A stretch of 64,000 nucleotides of DNA, from NCBI RefSeq assembly GCF_937425535.1, contig NZ_OW485601.1, positions 1,355,001 to 1,419,000 of the forward strand. The letters run 5' to 3'. The stretch comes from Rhodovastum atsumiense (GTDB lineage: Bacteria; Pseudomonadota; Alphaproteobacteria; Acetobacterales; Acetobacteraceae). The number at the start of each line of letters is the position of its first letter. The first letter of the stretch is position 1. Below are positions 1-8,221 of the stretch, one piece after another. Position numbers and translations under genes: made by a program. The notes under the pieces are model-generated. The model did not search any database. It saw only the letters and a list, made by a program, of their open reading frames with translations, and was not told the DNA's origin.

Positions 1-78
1 CGGCTGAAGGCGGCGGTTTGCTAAACCGTTGTACACCGTCAAGGTGTACCGTGGGTTCGAATCCCATCCCCTCCGCCA
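1..78 (+). tRNA. tRNA-Ser (anticodon GCT), 5' end cut by window
   Basis: The anticodon loop reads TTTGCTAAA between complementary CGG/CCG stem bases, giving anticodon GCT. A long variable arm (GTACACC/GGTGTAC) follows, as expected for a class II serine tRNA. The T arm GTGGGTTCGAATCCCAT, acceptor strand CCCCTCC, discriminator G75 and encoded CCA (76-78) are complete. The first bases of the acceptor and D arms lie outside the window. Confidence 0.95.
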
Positions 79-311
79 TCTTCCATTCAGGTTCGACGCC
101 GTGAAATGGGCTTCCTTGACTCTTCGCCCGCCGATTCCCCGCGATACCCATCTAGCGGGAGCATCCCCTGCGGCGCGCAGCGGAGCAGTTTCATGCAATC
201 GGCACATCCCCACGTTCCGACAAGGCTCCCGCCCGATGGGGTGATTTATCCTCCATGTGCCAAAAGGGTATAGAGCCAACGGCTGGAAGTCAGTTCGGAG
301 ACCTGGAGCGG

Positions 312-1142
312 ATGGGCCATTTCGGTAAGTCGGCATTTCTCTCGGGAGTGGCCCTGCTCACGGCGGGTCTCCTGAGTGGGTGTGACGAAAAGCCGCGTCC
401 GCCGGCCAATGCGCAGGGGCCATCATCGGACACGGTCGCGCATGCGCGCCGGGTGGCGGAGGAGAAAATCCGCTCCAACCTGCGCACCCCGGAGACAGCG
501 CGGTTCCGGGGCGTGCAGATATATCAGCAGGCGGACAACCGGGTCGTCGCGGTATGTGGCCAGGTCAACCCATCGGGCCGGCAGGATCAGGCGTTCATTC
601 CGTTCGTTTCGGTCGTGACCTACACACGACGCCCGGACTCCGGCACCCCCGCTTTCGACATCGAGCAGTATATCGGCACATCAAATTCCGAAGCGACCCG
701 TGTCTATATCGAAATGACATCGCGCTGCGGTGAAAATGGTGGCCCCTGGCAGATCGGAGCCCGCCAGGTGATCCCGCCACTGCCCCCCCTGCCGAGCGAC
801 CTGCCTGATCAGATCCAGCCATCGCAGCCTTCAAGAACCGGTTCCGGTGTGGCCGGGCCGGTCGGCCTGACGCCGGTACCGGTGCCAGTGCCCGTCCCGG
901 TGCCTGGCCCTGGCCGGCCGATGGAAGCAGCACCGGTCTCGACAGCGGCATCGGGCCCGAATGTGACCATGCGGCAGGCCGGCAACATCCGCACCGCCCC
1001 GGTGGGCGGCAGCCCGCTTGTGCGTGTCGCGCCGAAAGGGGCCGTGCTGAAAGTCTTCGCGCAAGCCCCCGGCGGCTGGCTTCAGGTCGGCGAGACCGAG
1101 GCGGAGGGCTGGGTTCACTCAAGCCTGGTCGAGACTCCGTAG
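312..1142 (+). CDS. SH3-domain lipoprotein of unknown role
   Basis: This encodes a 276-residue exported protein. The ATG at 312 was chosen because it is followed by a lipoprotein signal ending in LLSGC, and GGAG lies just upstream; an in-frame ATG at 255 would put 19 odd residues before the signal. The middle part is a compact domain of unknown family (about residues 30-160). It is followed by a proline/valine linker (PVPVPVPVPG) and a C-terminal bacterial SH3 domain (about residues 215-275, with NIRTAP and GWLQV.E...GWVHSSLV). SH3_3 domains of this kind often bind cell wall or periplasmic partners. No operon partner is close. Function is unknown; envelope location is inferred from the lipobox. 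Confidence 0.8.
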   Translation: MGHFGKSAFLSGVALLTAGLLSGCDEKPRPPANAQGPSSDTVAHARRVAEEKIRSNLRTPETARFRGVQIYQQADNRVVAVCGQVNPSGRQDQAFIPFVSVVTYTRRPDSGTPAFDIEQYIGTSNSEATRVYIEMTSRCGENGGPWQIGARQVIPPLPPLPSDLPDQIQPSQPSRTGSGVAGPVGLTPVPVPVPVPVPGPGRPMEAAPVSTAASGPNVTMRQAGNIRTAPVGGSPLVRVAPKGAVLKVFAQAPGGWLQVGETEAEGWVHSSLVETP

Positions 1143-1443
1143 CCCCACCGGGTGGCCCACGCCGGCCACGGCGCCAGGACACCACGGAAGGGCATGGTCA
1201 TTTCAACTGGCCGGACGGATCCCGCCCTTCCCGCCGCGGGCCGGCGTTTTGCCCGCCCTGCCATCGCCATGGCGGGCACGCCGCCCGATTTGCTGGCGCA
1301 TCGGGCGGCCCATCGTGTCCTGCTGCCTCAGCCAGCGCCCCTGCCCCCCAGCGGCTGCCGGATCATGTGGAGCGGCAGGCATCGCACGCATCATCCACGG
1401 CAAAGCGGCGGCAGCAGCACAGGACCGATGCCGGGCGTCGGAT
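1143..1443. other. intergenic, nothing recognised
   Basis: About 300 bases of GC-rich sequence between the SH3 lipoprotein gene and a small minus-strand gene. Open frames here show no signal peptide, motif or sensible composition. No RNA gene, terminator or repeat was recognised. Confidence 0.5.
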
Positions 1444-1668
1444 TCATGCGGTTCCGCTGACGGCCAGGCCATCACAGCCGCCGATGCGCAGGATTGCGGC
1501 AAGCAGACGCAGTGCATCCGGTCCCCCCCGGTCAGCGAGCGTGCCCGCCTCCATTTCCCGGGCCAGCACTTCGGCCTGACCGGCGACGGTATCGACAGCA
1601 CGACATAAAGCCTCCTGCGACAGGGCGATCTGGAGATCGTCCGAAAGCAGGTCCCAGCTGGCAAACAT
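1444..1668 (-). CDS. small hypothetical protein, 74 aa
   Basis: This is a short helical, acidic protein beginning MFASWDLLSDDLQIALSQ. The start at 1668 is preferred over an in-frame ATG at 1689 because GAGGG sits eight bases upstream of it. The composition (alternating leucine/alanine with D, E and R: AGQAEVLAREMEAGTLAD) looks like a real amphipathic helical protein and not an antisense artefact. It lies alone, upstream of rlmB on the same strand order. No family is recognised; it could be a small regulatory or structural protein. Confidence 0.5.
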   Translation of the reverse strand: MFASWDLLSDDLQIALSQEALCRAVDTVAGQAEVLAREMEAGTLADRGGPDALRLLAAILRIGGCDGLAVSGTA

Positions 1669-1850
1669 CGGAGCTACCCTCAGCGCCATTCTGGCGATTG
1701 ACGCCGCGGATCATCCGCGCGGTCCCACGCTGACTGTGCCGGCGATCCGTTAATTCGCGGTTGAAGCCCGGCCGGGCTTATGATCGGCCGGGCGTGACGA
1801 GGGCCGTCCCATCCGAGGCATCGCCGCAACGCCCCGGACGGGAGTACCGG

Positions 1851-3113
1851 TCATTCGCGCCGTGCCAGCTCGTAGAGCGCCACTGCCGCCGCCACGGAAA
1901 CGTTCAGGCTGTCGAGCCGCCCGGTTGCCCCCGGCATGGCAATGCCGACCACCTCGTCACAGGTGTCGCGTGTCAGCCGCCGCAGCCCCTCGCCTTCGCT
2001 GCCCAGCACCAGGGCCACGCGGCGTTGCGCGAGCGCAGGTCCCGACAACGGGAGGCCACCGGCATCAAGCCCGATCACCCAGCATCCCGCCGCCTTCAGC
2101 GCCACCAGCGTGCGCGCGATATTGACGGCGCGCAGCAATGGCACGGTCTCCAGCGCCCCTGAAGCGGCCTTGGCCAGGGCGCCGGTTTCCTCCGGCGCGT
2201 TGCGTTCCTGCACCACCACCGCGGCCGCCCCGAATGCCGCCGCGCTGCGCAGAATCGCACCGACATTGCGCGGGTCGGCCACCTGGTCGAGCACGATCAC
2301 CGGACCGGGGTGTTCGAGTGCCTGCGCGAGCGTCGGCGGTGTCAGCGCGTCGCTGAGCAGCGCCACCCCCTGGTGCACCACATCGCGCCCGAGCAGATGT
2401 TCAAGGCGGCTGCGCTCCACCCGTTCGGGCGACACCGGCCAGGGCTGTTGCTGACGCGCCGCCAAGGCAGCCTCGGCCTCATCGGTCACCAGCAGGCGGC
2501 GCATCCTGCGAGCCGGATTGGCAAGCGCCGCCGCAACGGCATGCAGCCCATACAGCCAGACGGCACCGCGTGGCGCTTCCGGCAGGGATGGCCGATGCTC
2601 CTGGCCGCGATGCCCGCTCCGCGGCGCATCGTCCTGGTCGTCCGCGTGCGTCCGGACGGCACGGCCTTCGGGACGAGGCCTGAAATTGGCGCGCTCCTGG
2701 TTGGCGCGGTCCTGGTTGGTGCGCTCCTGGGGGGAATCACGCCGGGGGCGTGGCCTGTCCTGTGCCGGCGTCTCCTCGGGGCGCAGCGGGCGGTCGACGA
2801 ACCGGCGAGGCCCTGCCTCGGCGTGATTGCGTGCGGTGCGTTCCTGCCCACCCGCGCGCCGATCCTCCCGATTTTGTAACGAAACATCCTGCCGCGGCTG
2901 CGGTTTGCCAGGATTGCGCTGCGAGCGCTCCTGAGAACCGGGCCGGTCATCGCGGCCGCGCGGGCCGGTGTGGCGCGGAGTCTCGGCGGAGCCGCCTTGT
3001 GGATGCGAATCGCCCCGGCGGATCGCACCTGGGCCGCGACCTGGACCGCCGGGGCGGCGTGGACCGCCACCAGCACCGCGGGATCCCGAGCGGGAGGAAA
3101 AGGGAGGTTTCAT
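1851..3113 (-). CDS. rlmB: RlmB/TrmH-family rRNA 2'-O-methyltransferase with long basic N-terminal extension
   Basis: A SpoU-family enzyme that uses SAM to methylate a ribose 2'-OH; the RlmB branch acts on G2251 of 23S rRNA. The catalytic part begins near residue 184 with the substrate-binding subdomain (VWLYGLHAVAAALANPARR). Three SpoU motifs follow: DPRNVGAILRSAAAFGA, LVLGSEGEGLRRLT and DSLNVSVAAAVALYEL, the last two forming the knotted SAM site. The first ~180 residues are an unusual Arg/Gln/Asp/Gly-rich, probably disordered extension, whereas typical RlmB is about 250 residues. Its next neighbour is tRNA-Tyr, a common alphaproteobacterial arrangement. RlmB rather than TrmH is inferred from the subdomain and context. 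Confidence 0.88.
   Translation of the reverse strand: MKPPFSSRSGSRGAGGGPRRPGGPGRGPGAIRRGDSHPQGGSAETPRHTGPRGRDDRPGSQERSQRNPGKPQPRQDVSLQNREDRRAGGQERTARNHAEAGPRRFVDRPLRPEETPAQDRPRPRRDSPQERTNQDRANQERANFRPRPEGRAVRTHADDQDDAPRSGHRGQEHRPSLPEAPRGAVWLYGLHAVAAALANPARRMRRLLVTDEAEAALAARQQQPWPVSPERVERSRLEHLLGRDVVHQGVALLSDALTPPTLAQALEHPGPVIVLDQVADPRNVGAILRSAAAFGAAAVVVQERNAPEETGALAKAASGALETVPLLRAVNIARTLVALKAAGCWVIGLDAGGLPLSGPALAQRRVALVLGSEGEGLRRLTRDTCDEVVGIAMPGATGRLDSLNVSVAAAVALYELARRE
2686..2730. repeat. three 15-bp tandem repeats inside rlmB
   Basis: Three near-identical 15-base units (consensus TTGGCGCGCTCCTGG) lie head to tail at 2686-2700, 2701-2715 and 2716-2730. On the minus strand they encode a five-residue repeat of the type (N/D)QERA within the disordered N-terminal extension of RlmB. 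Slippage of such units would change extension length without breaking the frame. Confidence 0.8.
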
Positions 3114-3218
3114 GCCAGACCGGTATAGCCTTTCCGCGCCGCCGGCGACAGCAGGGGCGGCCCGCGCGGATGCCGCGTTGACAACAGTGCCAGGAAGGGG
3201 TTAGTCCCCGCCTCCACC

Positions 3219-3304
3219 GGAGGGGTGCCCGAGTGGCTAAAGGGGACGGACTGTAAATCCGTTGGCGCACGCCTACGTTGGTTCGAATCCAACCCCCTCC
3301 ACCA
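3219..3304 (+). tRNA. tRNA-Tyr (anticodon GTA)
   Basis: A complete class II tRNA. Acceptor GGAGGGG (3219-3225) pairs with CCCCTCC (3294-3300), followed by discriminator A3301 and an encoded CCA. The anticodon loop ACTGTAAATC gives GTA. A long variable arm and the T arm GGTTCGAATCC are present. It lies head to head with rlmB, about 105 bp from its start. Confidence 0.97.
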
Positions 3305-3889
3305 TCCGCCTTTTCAAAAATTTGTTGCGGTCCCTGCGGTCGGCGTGCCGTCCGGCTCCGCGTCGGATATGCTGGCTTTTTTGGCGCCCTGCCTGGTGCC
3401 GGGGCCTGTTTGGCCCGTCGCCCTGCGCCGTCAGTGCGCTCAACGCATGACACCCTTTGCCGGCGACCAATTCGGCTGGATCCTCGTGCTTTCGTTGCCC
3501 CCGCCATTCCGGCCCACCGCATCGCCGCAGTTGCCAGGAGGGCGGTCATTGCCGTCGCGTTGTCCTGGTTGGCGGCAATGAAGTCTGCCTGCAGCGGATT
3601 TCAGACGATGTCGCCAGGAGACCGCGCCAACTCTGCCCATGTCACCGGCATTTCCCCTTGCTGTGCCCACTGCCGCCCCATGCCGGTTTCGGCAATCGAC
3701 TGCCATCTCGCGAGAGTCAAACCGATATCGCCGCAACTGTCGGCACGCGGTGGTTCTTGCATGCCAGTCAGACCACAAGATTACGAAAGCGGACATCGGC
3801 AGTGTGGCGCCCCGGTGTAGCACCGGGCTGCTTGCCAGATCTTGGAAATCCTTAAGTCCCTGACGGACCAATGCCTGTGGGCAGGCATA
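3305..3889. other. intergenic, no gene recognised
   Basis: About 585 bases between tRNA-Tyr and the 3' end of tRNA-Thr. In many alphaproteobacteria tRNA-Tyr is followed closely by further tRNA genes and tuf; that is not the case here. Open frames on both strands lack motifs and plausible starts. Given the recombination scar on the other side of tRNA-Thr, this may be rearranged DNA, but nothing here proves it. Confidence 0.45.
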
Positions 3890-3961
3890 TGCCGGGTGAG
3901 GGATTTGAACCCCCGACCTTCGGTTTACAAAACCGCTGCACTACCGCTGTGCTAACCCGGC
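3890..3961 (-). tRNA. tRNA-Thr (anticodon TGT)
   Basis: Read on the minus strand the gene starts GCCGGGTTAGC and ends CACCCGGC plus discriminator A. The 7-bp acceptor GCCGGGT pairs with ACCCGGC. The D arm is GCAC-AGCGGTA-GTGC, the anticodon loop TTTGTAA gives TGT, and the T arm is GGGGGTTCAAATCCC. CCA is not encoded (the next bases read TAT), unlike the serine and tyrosine tRNAs nearby. Its upstream region and 5' half are duplicated at 4264-4390. Confidence 0.93.
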
Positions 3962-4062
3962 GCACACCCCTTCTACCACGCCCTGCAGGCTGAGAGAACC
4001 CGGCTTCTTTTTTGATAATTCAATGAGTTATCAGAGAAGGCGTCGTGCGCCGCACAAGGATT
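3936..4062 (-). repeat. direct repeat copy A: tRNA-Thr 5' half plus upstream region
   Basis: This 127-base segment covers the first 26 bases of intact tRNA-Thr and about 100 bases upstream of it. It aligns without gaps to 4264-4390 (constant offset 328) at roughly 80% identity. Shared blocks include AGAGAACCCGGCTTCTTT and CACAAGGAT. It contains a dyad TGATAA (4013-4018) / TTATCA (4028-4033), also kept in the other copy. Confidence 0.85.
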
Positions 4063-4134
4063 ATCCCCTTTCCCGATGCGTCACCGGTCACTGGCCGCTT
4101 CGGCTGTACCGGGATTTCCGCCGGCCATTGTCCC

Positions 4135-4242
4135 GTATTTGTTCATGGCGCGGTGCAGATGCTCGGTCGCCAGGCGGGAGGAGCGCATCGTCATCGCGAT
4201 GGTCTTGTGGTCGAGGATGACTTGCAGCGTCGGCAGGTTCAC
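4135..4242 (-). pseudogene. tyrosine recombinase (integrase) C-terminal fragment, decayed
   Basis: The minus-strand reading VNLPTLQVILDHKTIAMTMR followed by SSRLATEHLHRA matches the end of phage-type integrases (family pattern LQ.LLGHKS..MTxRYxHL..EHL..A). The family histidine of the GHK box survives as DHK. The tyrosine nucleophile that belongs in RYSHL is serine here (RSSRL), so the fragment cannot be catalytic. Only about 36 residues remain; the earlier catalytic Arg/Lys boxes are missing. It directly follows a truncated tRNA-Thr copy and precedes the intact tRNA-Thr, the typical place for an integrative element. Identification rests on a short motif. Confidence 0.7.
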
Positions 4243-4263
4243 CCCACCCACCGGGCCACGATC

Positions 4264-4390
4264 CTGCACGACCGCTGTGCCAATCCGACGCACGCCCCTT
4301 CTGCCACGCTCCATAGGCCGAGAGAACCCGGCTTCTTTCCTGATAATCGAATGGATTATCGGGAACGGCGCCGGCGCCGCCACAAGGATG
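4264..4390 (-). repeat. direct repeat copy B with truncated tRNA-Thr
   Basis: The second copy of the tRNA-Thr upstream region. Its tRNA part (4264-4289, minus strand) reads GTCGGATTGGCACAGCGGTC and then GTGCAG. That matches 22 of the first 26 bases of the intact tRNA-Thr and stops at the start of the anticodon stem. Beyond this point the sequence becomes the integrase fragment. The dyad GATAATC-GAATG-GATTATC (4342-4360) is perfect in this copy. Confidence 0.8.
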
Positions 4391-4469
4391 AGATGCCCCC
4401 AATGTCGGGAGCCTCCTTCGTAGCACGGCTCTTCGGCGGCGAAGGCACCGTCCCTGCCAGGACATCACA

Positions 4470-4631
4470 TCAGTGCGGCCGGATCGGAACCACCGGTTCC
4501 CGGCGCGCCTTCTGCCCCGGGCCTGCCGCTCGCCGTCTTGCGAATAATCCACGAATACCGCGATCGAAGAGCCATGCAACCAAGCCGCCCGTCACCATCA
4601 GAGCAACCACGACCACCAGCGTCGAGTACAT
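4470..4631 (-). CDS. small single-pass membrane protein, 53 aa
   Basis: Starts MYSTLVVVVALMVTGGLVAW, a clean membrane segment, followed by a basic cytoplasmic tail (FDRGIRGLFARRRAAG). The ATG at 4631 has an excellent GGGAGG six bases upstream, so it is preferred over an in-frame ATG at 4655. The positive-inside pattern predicts the N-terminus outside and the tail in the cytoplasm. No family is recognised. It is isolated, so no context hints at function. Confidence 0.55.
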   Translation of the reverse strand: MYSTLVVVVALMVTGGLVAWLFDRGIRGLFARRRAAGPGQKARREPVVPIRPH

Positions 4632-5240
4632 CTGCGCCTCCCTGCGGGGCGACAAAGCCTGACTCCATTTCGTCCTGACGGCAATTCACTGGTGCTGATG
4701 GAAGATGGCGACCATCGACGCCGGCATGCGTCGTGAACCTCCAGGCAATCGGGGCGGAAATGAATTCATGCCGCCATCAGCAAAAGTCACGATCGGCCGC
4801 GGTTATCCCGCCCAAAACCACAGTTCGGGGATCCGGCTGTCCCTTCCGGCGGATTTTGCGCCGTGTTGGAAGCCGCACCGGGCACAGATCCATCATGCTC
4901 AAGACAGGAACAAACCGATAGTGCGCCTCGGGCGAGATACGGCGGACGGAGGAAAACATCGTCGATATCACCTTGGCATGACCGCCTTCACCAGGCCCAG
5001 CTTACCGGCCACGCCCATGCACCTGGAGGCATACCGTCGCTGCATCTGGTTCACAGCGCGACACCAGGATACCGGAGCATTTCCCGTCCGCACCGGGGAC
5101 GAAGAATGCTCCGGCCTGAGTCCGGCGAGCATCCCGCACCGACACGCGCACCCATTGCGGTCGGAGGATGCCCCAAGTCAGGTTTGCGCGTTCGGTTACA
5201 AAAACGAGGAAGAAGCTCGCGCAAACATCAAGAATTTTAC
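4632..5240. other. intergenic, nothing recognised
   Basis: About 600 bases of mixed composition between a small membrane protein gene and a phasin-like gene. Both upstream starts point away from or across it. A 179-codon open frame on the plus strand (4705-5244) has low-information composition and no motif, and is not accepted. No RNA gene or repeat was seen. Confidence 0.45.
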
Positions 5241-5675
5241 TTAGCTGGCTTTGGCAGCCAGCGGCTTGATCGCCCCGCGCGACGCCTCGGCAGGCTGCGA
5301 GGCGGCGGGTTCGGTGATACGGGCGGATTCGAACAGCCGTGTCACCGTCGACTGATATGCAGCCACATCGGCCGCGAGCCGTTGGAAGATGCCGGCAGCC
5401 CATTCCTGCTGTGCCTTGAACAAGTCCGGGGAATTACCCGACTGCTCGAAGGCCGCCACGAACCGATTGGCTTCCGCAATGGATTCACGGCGGCGGCGGA
5501 ACCAGTCGAGCAGGACCGGCTCAATCGTATCCAACACATCGGCCTGAGTCCTGAGGAATGCGCTCGCCTGGCCTTTCAGGGCCGGATTGGCACTGAAATT
5601 GAAAAGCGCACCCAAAAAGTTGGCCGCAGAGCTGTTCGGCTCGGCCGGGCCGGAAGATGTTACAGAATCTGGCAT
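5241..5675 (-). CDS. phasin-family-like protein
   Basis: A 144-residue helical protein. Its core (ADVLDTIEPVLLDWFRRRRE, then ANRFVAAFEQSGNSPDLFKA and QQEWAAGIFQRLAADVAAYQ) resembles phasins, which coat polyhydroxyalkanoate granules. The phasin pattern LF..Q.EW....QRL..D...Y is visible. The start at 5675 is supported by GGAAAGAG before the ATG; upstream codons read through a low-quality stretch. There is no signal peptide, consistent with a cytoplasmic granule protein. No PHA synthase or depolymerase lies nearby, so the granule role rests on family resemblance only. Confidence 0.6.
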   Translation of the reverse strand: MPDSVTSSGPAEPNSSAANFLGALFNFSANPALKGQASAFLRTQADVLDTIEPVLLDWFRRRRESIAEANRFVAAFEQSGNSPDLFKAQQEWAAGIFQRLAADVAAYQSTVTRLFESARITEPAASQPAEASRGAIKPLAAKAS

Positions 5676-6501
5676 GTTGCTCTTTCCGTTCTGTCCAGCA
5701 AAACACGAAGATGCAGCATGGAGGAGTTGAGTGTAGCTGCTGCCCTTCAGGGGAAGGGCGTTTCCTCTCGGCCGAACGTGGCGGCGCAAGTGGAACTCTC
5801 TCCACTCACCAATAACAATTTTTTTGAAACCACGCCCCGGCTCTTGGTAGCAATTGTAAAACGAAGGCTAACTTTTGCGAAACCACAATTTTGTTAATAC
5901 AGTCTATCAGGCTTATCCCATTCCTTGGAAAGTGATGTCACAACCAGCCCCCCAATATTGATTCCCTTACGAATTTCGCGACCAGGCCATGCTCGACCTG
6001 GCGTGACTGTCGATCGTCACGGGCGACGCCGCCCGGAAGGGCTTCGCGTGGAAATGGTCATCACAGCACGCCCTCTCTGCCGGCGGTTTCGCCCGTTGTG
6101 ACAGGCCATGCCATCAGCCAGGGAAGATTTCCGATCATCCGGAATTCACGATGAACGCCCATCCGCTGCAGCCGCGGAAGCAATGGCTGTGACCGGCTCC
6201 GCCGGCTTCGGCCTGTGCTTCCCCCGGGTATCGTCCGGACTGCCATGCTCACCGGCACCACCTGGCAGCTCACATGCGGCGGGGGCTGAACGGAATTCCA
6301 CCTCGGATGCCTTTACCCGGGGCGTCAGCACCGCATTTGCCCTGGCAGCCACGGCGACAGGACCATGGTCCGCCGCATCGGTCGCGCCTTCCGTCGTGCC
6401 TTGCTGGGCTTCGCATCGAAATCGGCACGCGCAACGACCTGGAAACGCCAAAACACCGGTTATCCTCCATGGAATGCGGTGCTTCCGCTTGATCCAGACG
6501 A
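5676..6501. other. intergenic, AT-rich patch, no gene recognised
   Basis: About 825 bases. The stretch 5810-5975 is clearly AT-rich (runs such as CAATTTTTTTGAAACC and ACAATTTTGTTAATAC) and probably includes the promoter of the phasin-like gene, which reads leftward from 5675. The remainder is GC-rich with only low-information frames. Confidence 0.45.
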
Positions 6502-7275
6502 TCAAAGCCGCAGAGGTGGGGACTTCACCCCGATCAGAACTTCATTGTAATCAGCCCTCAGCCCCAGATCGATATTGTCGATCTTCAGCAGCATGAAATT
6601 CAGTCCCGAGTGGCGCTGCAGGAAACACACGATATCGTATCCCCACTCCACGGTTACGAGCGAACCGCCCTCACCAATCGGGCTGTCATGATATTCCGGC
6701 GCCAGCAGATGATGAATCCTGCCATCGACAATCTCAGCGCGGCGCCTTGAAGTTTCGCCGATGCCGCGGATGATGGGAGTCGTCATCACGGTGATGCCAC
6801 CAGGCCTGAGGGTCCTGGCGATTTCCCTGATGGCCTTGTCCGGATGAAACACGTGCTCGAACACATCCTGGGTAATGACGACATCGAATGATTCGTCAGG
6901 AAAGGTCTGGCTTTCCAGGTTTTCGGCACGGTACGACCGACAGGGCATCCCGGGCACCTCCACGACCGTGCCGGGGGGGACGGAAACGTCATACTGCGAT
7001 GCCGTATAGCTGGCGCACTCTCCGGCGAGCCGTCGGCTGACGATGTCCCAGCCCGGCGAGCCTTCGTGGATCGCAAGCTCTCTCCAGTCAGGCCTGAACT
7101 GGCTCAGGACATGCATGACCACCCGGTGGCGCGGGATCGAGCCGCACTGGTCGCATTTGAGGAAGTCACGAAAATAGGGATCCGTCGCCGTGAACACCGC
7201 GTTCTTTTCGCATCCGGGGCAAAATCCAGCATGCGAGAAGCTGAACTGTCCTGCCAGGTTCCACGGCATTTGCAT
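6502..7275 (-). CDS. class I SAM-dependent methyltransferase with N-terminal zinc ribbon
   Basis: A 257-residue protein. Cys19-x2-Cys22 (FCPGCEK) and Cys41-x2-Cys44 (KCDQCGS) form a likely zinc ribbon, followed by a methyltransferase type 11 fold. The segment AIHEGSPGWDIVSRRL takes the place of the usual glycine-rich motif I. FDVVITQDVFEHVFHPDKA is the family DxxEH region and RTLRPGGITVMTTP the post-motif strand. Proteins of this layout are often found in surface-polysaccharide loci, but no sugar genes are adjacent, so the substrate is unknown. It may start at either of two close ATGs (codons 1 or 3). Confidence 0.75.
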   Translation of the reverse strand: MQMPWNLAGQFSFSHAGFCPGCEKNAVFTATDPYFRDFLKCDQCGSIPRHRVVMHVLSQFRPDWRELAIHEGSPGWDIVSRRLAGECASYTASQYDVSVPPGTVVEVPGMPCRSYRAENLESQTFPDESFDVVITQDVFEHVFHPDKAIREIARTLRPGGITVMTTPIIRGIGETSRRRAEIVDGRIHHLLAPEYHDSPIGEGGSLVTVEWGYDIVCFLQRHSGLNFMLLKIDNIDLGLRADYNEVLIGVKSPPLRL

Positions 7276-7520
7276 GGCTTTTCGATGTCAGGCGCCGGAT
7301 CGGCGCTCCCTCTGTTGCAGCAGCAACCGAAGCTGCCGCACAATGCCCATCTTGCCGGGCGTCCCCGCCGACGTACGCTCCGGCAGTGATGGTTGCAACG
7401 GCCCCATGATCATGCGTGGCAGCATGGCCATGGCCACATCCGGGAGAACCGGCAAGCCGCCTGACGAACACGGCAGACGCCGATGCGGATATGCGTCGCC
7501 CCCTCCTGGCAGCCTGCAGG

Positions 7521-7916
7521 TCAGACCCGGAAGCGCGGCCAGAATTCAGGCCGGGAAGGCTGGATCAATGCCTCGGCCGGAATGTGCCATTCGCGATGGA
7601 GCCGGAAGGCCTGCTCCATCGTCAGGCCGCGCTTGCGCGAGAGGATCTCCGATGCGCGCGAGCGTGACCCCAGCACCCCCGCCAGGTCGGCCTGGGTGTA
7701 GCCGGCCTGCTCCATGCGGAAGCGGATGGCATCAACCGGATCGGGCGCCTCGATGGGCCAGCGATGCGCCTCGTAGTGTTCGATCAACGCGGTAAGCACC
7801 TCGCAGCGCGCCGCCTCGGGCGTGCCCGGGTCGGGCGCATGCGCGAAGCAACGTTCGATCTCCTGCAAGGCCCAGTCGTAATCGGCTTCCGTCTTGAGCG
7901 GCCGGATATCCATCAC
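7521..7916 (-). CDS. higA: HigA-type antitoxin (HTH)
   Basis: A 131-residue antitoxin and repressor. The N-terminal half (residues 1-60, with IRPLKTEADYDWALQEIERC) is the typical HigA toxin-wrapping region. The C-terminal half carries an Xre-type helix-turn-helix (YTQADLAGVLGSRSRASEIL then SRKRGLTMEQAFRLHREW). It is downstream of and overlaps higB by four bases (ATGA, 7913-7916), so the pair is translationally coupled. HigA normally neutralises HigB and represses its own promoter; a matching palindrome lies in front of higB. Confidence 0.9.
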   Translation of the reverse strand: MMDIRPLKTEADYDWALQEIERCFAHAPDPGTPEAARCEVLTALIEHYEAHRWPIEAPDPVDAIRFRMEQAGYTQADLAGVLGSRSRASEILSRKRGLTMEQAFRLHREWHIPAEALIQPSRPEFWPRFRV

Positions 7917-8206
7917 ACCGTTCCTGGATCAAGGGCATCGTATTCGGCACGGGTGCCGACGAAGATGACGAACACGCTCCCCAGGCGATAGGAAACCCGC
8001 GCCACCACCCGATACCTGTTGCCGTCGATCGCGAAGATGATGCGGTCAGCGGGGGCGAAGTCGGCGAAGCGAAACAGCACCTTCACATCCGCGGGCCCCT
8101 GCCAGCTTGCCTTGCTGACCATGGCATACCAGGCCCGGAGCGGCCCGGTGGCCTGCCGATGACGCCCCCAGAACTGCGTCAGTAAGCGCCTGGCGATGAC
8201 CTGCAT
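7913..8206 (-). CDS. higB: HigB-type mRNA interferase toxin
   Basis: A 97-residue RelE/HigB-fold toxin that cleaves mRNA on the ribosome. The diagnostic string is present: PADVKVLFRFADFAPADRII, then FAIDGNRYRVVARVSY and FVGTRAEYDALD (family GTHxEYD with H replaced by R). The ATG at 8206 gives the usual length of about 97 residues; in-frame codons farther up would run through the operator. The toxin-first order with coupled higA is typical of higBA. Whether the His-to-Arg change affects activity cannot be told. Confidence 0.88.
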   Translation of the reverse strand: MQVIARRLLTQFWGRHRQATGPLRAWYAMVSKASWQGPADVKVLFRFADFAPADRIIFAIDGNRYRVVARVSYRLGSVFVIFVGTRAEYDALDPGTV

Positions 8207-8221
8207 ACGAAAACATAGCCC

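Noticed and set aside
860-925. Repeat-like CCGGTGCC units, considered as a CRISPR or VNTR
   Set aside because: They only encode the Pro-Val linker of the SH3 lipoprotein; there are no spacers and the units are too short.
4705-5244. 179-codon plus-strand frame in an otherwise empty region
   Set aside because: No ribosome site, motif or sensible composition.
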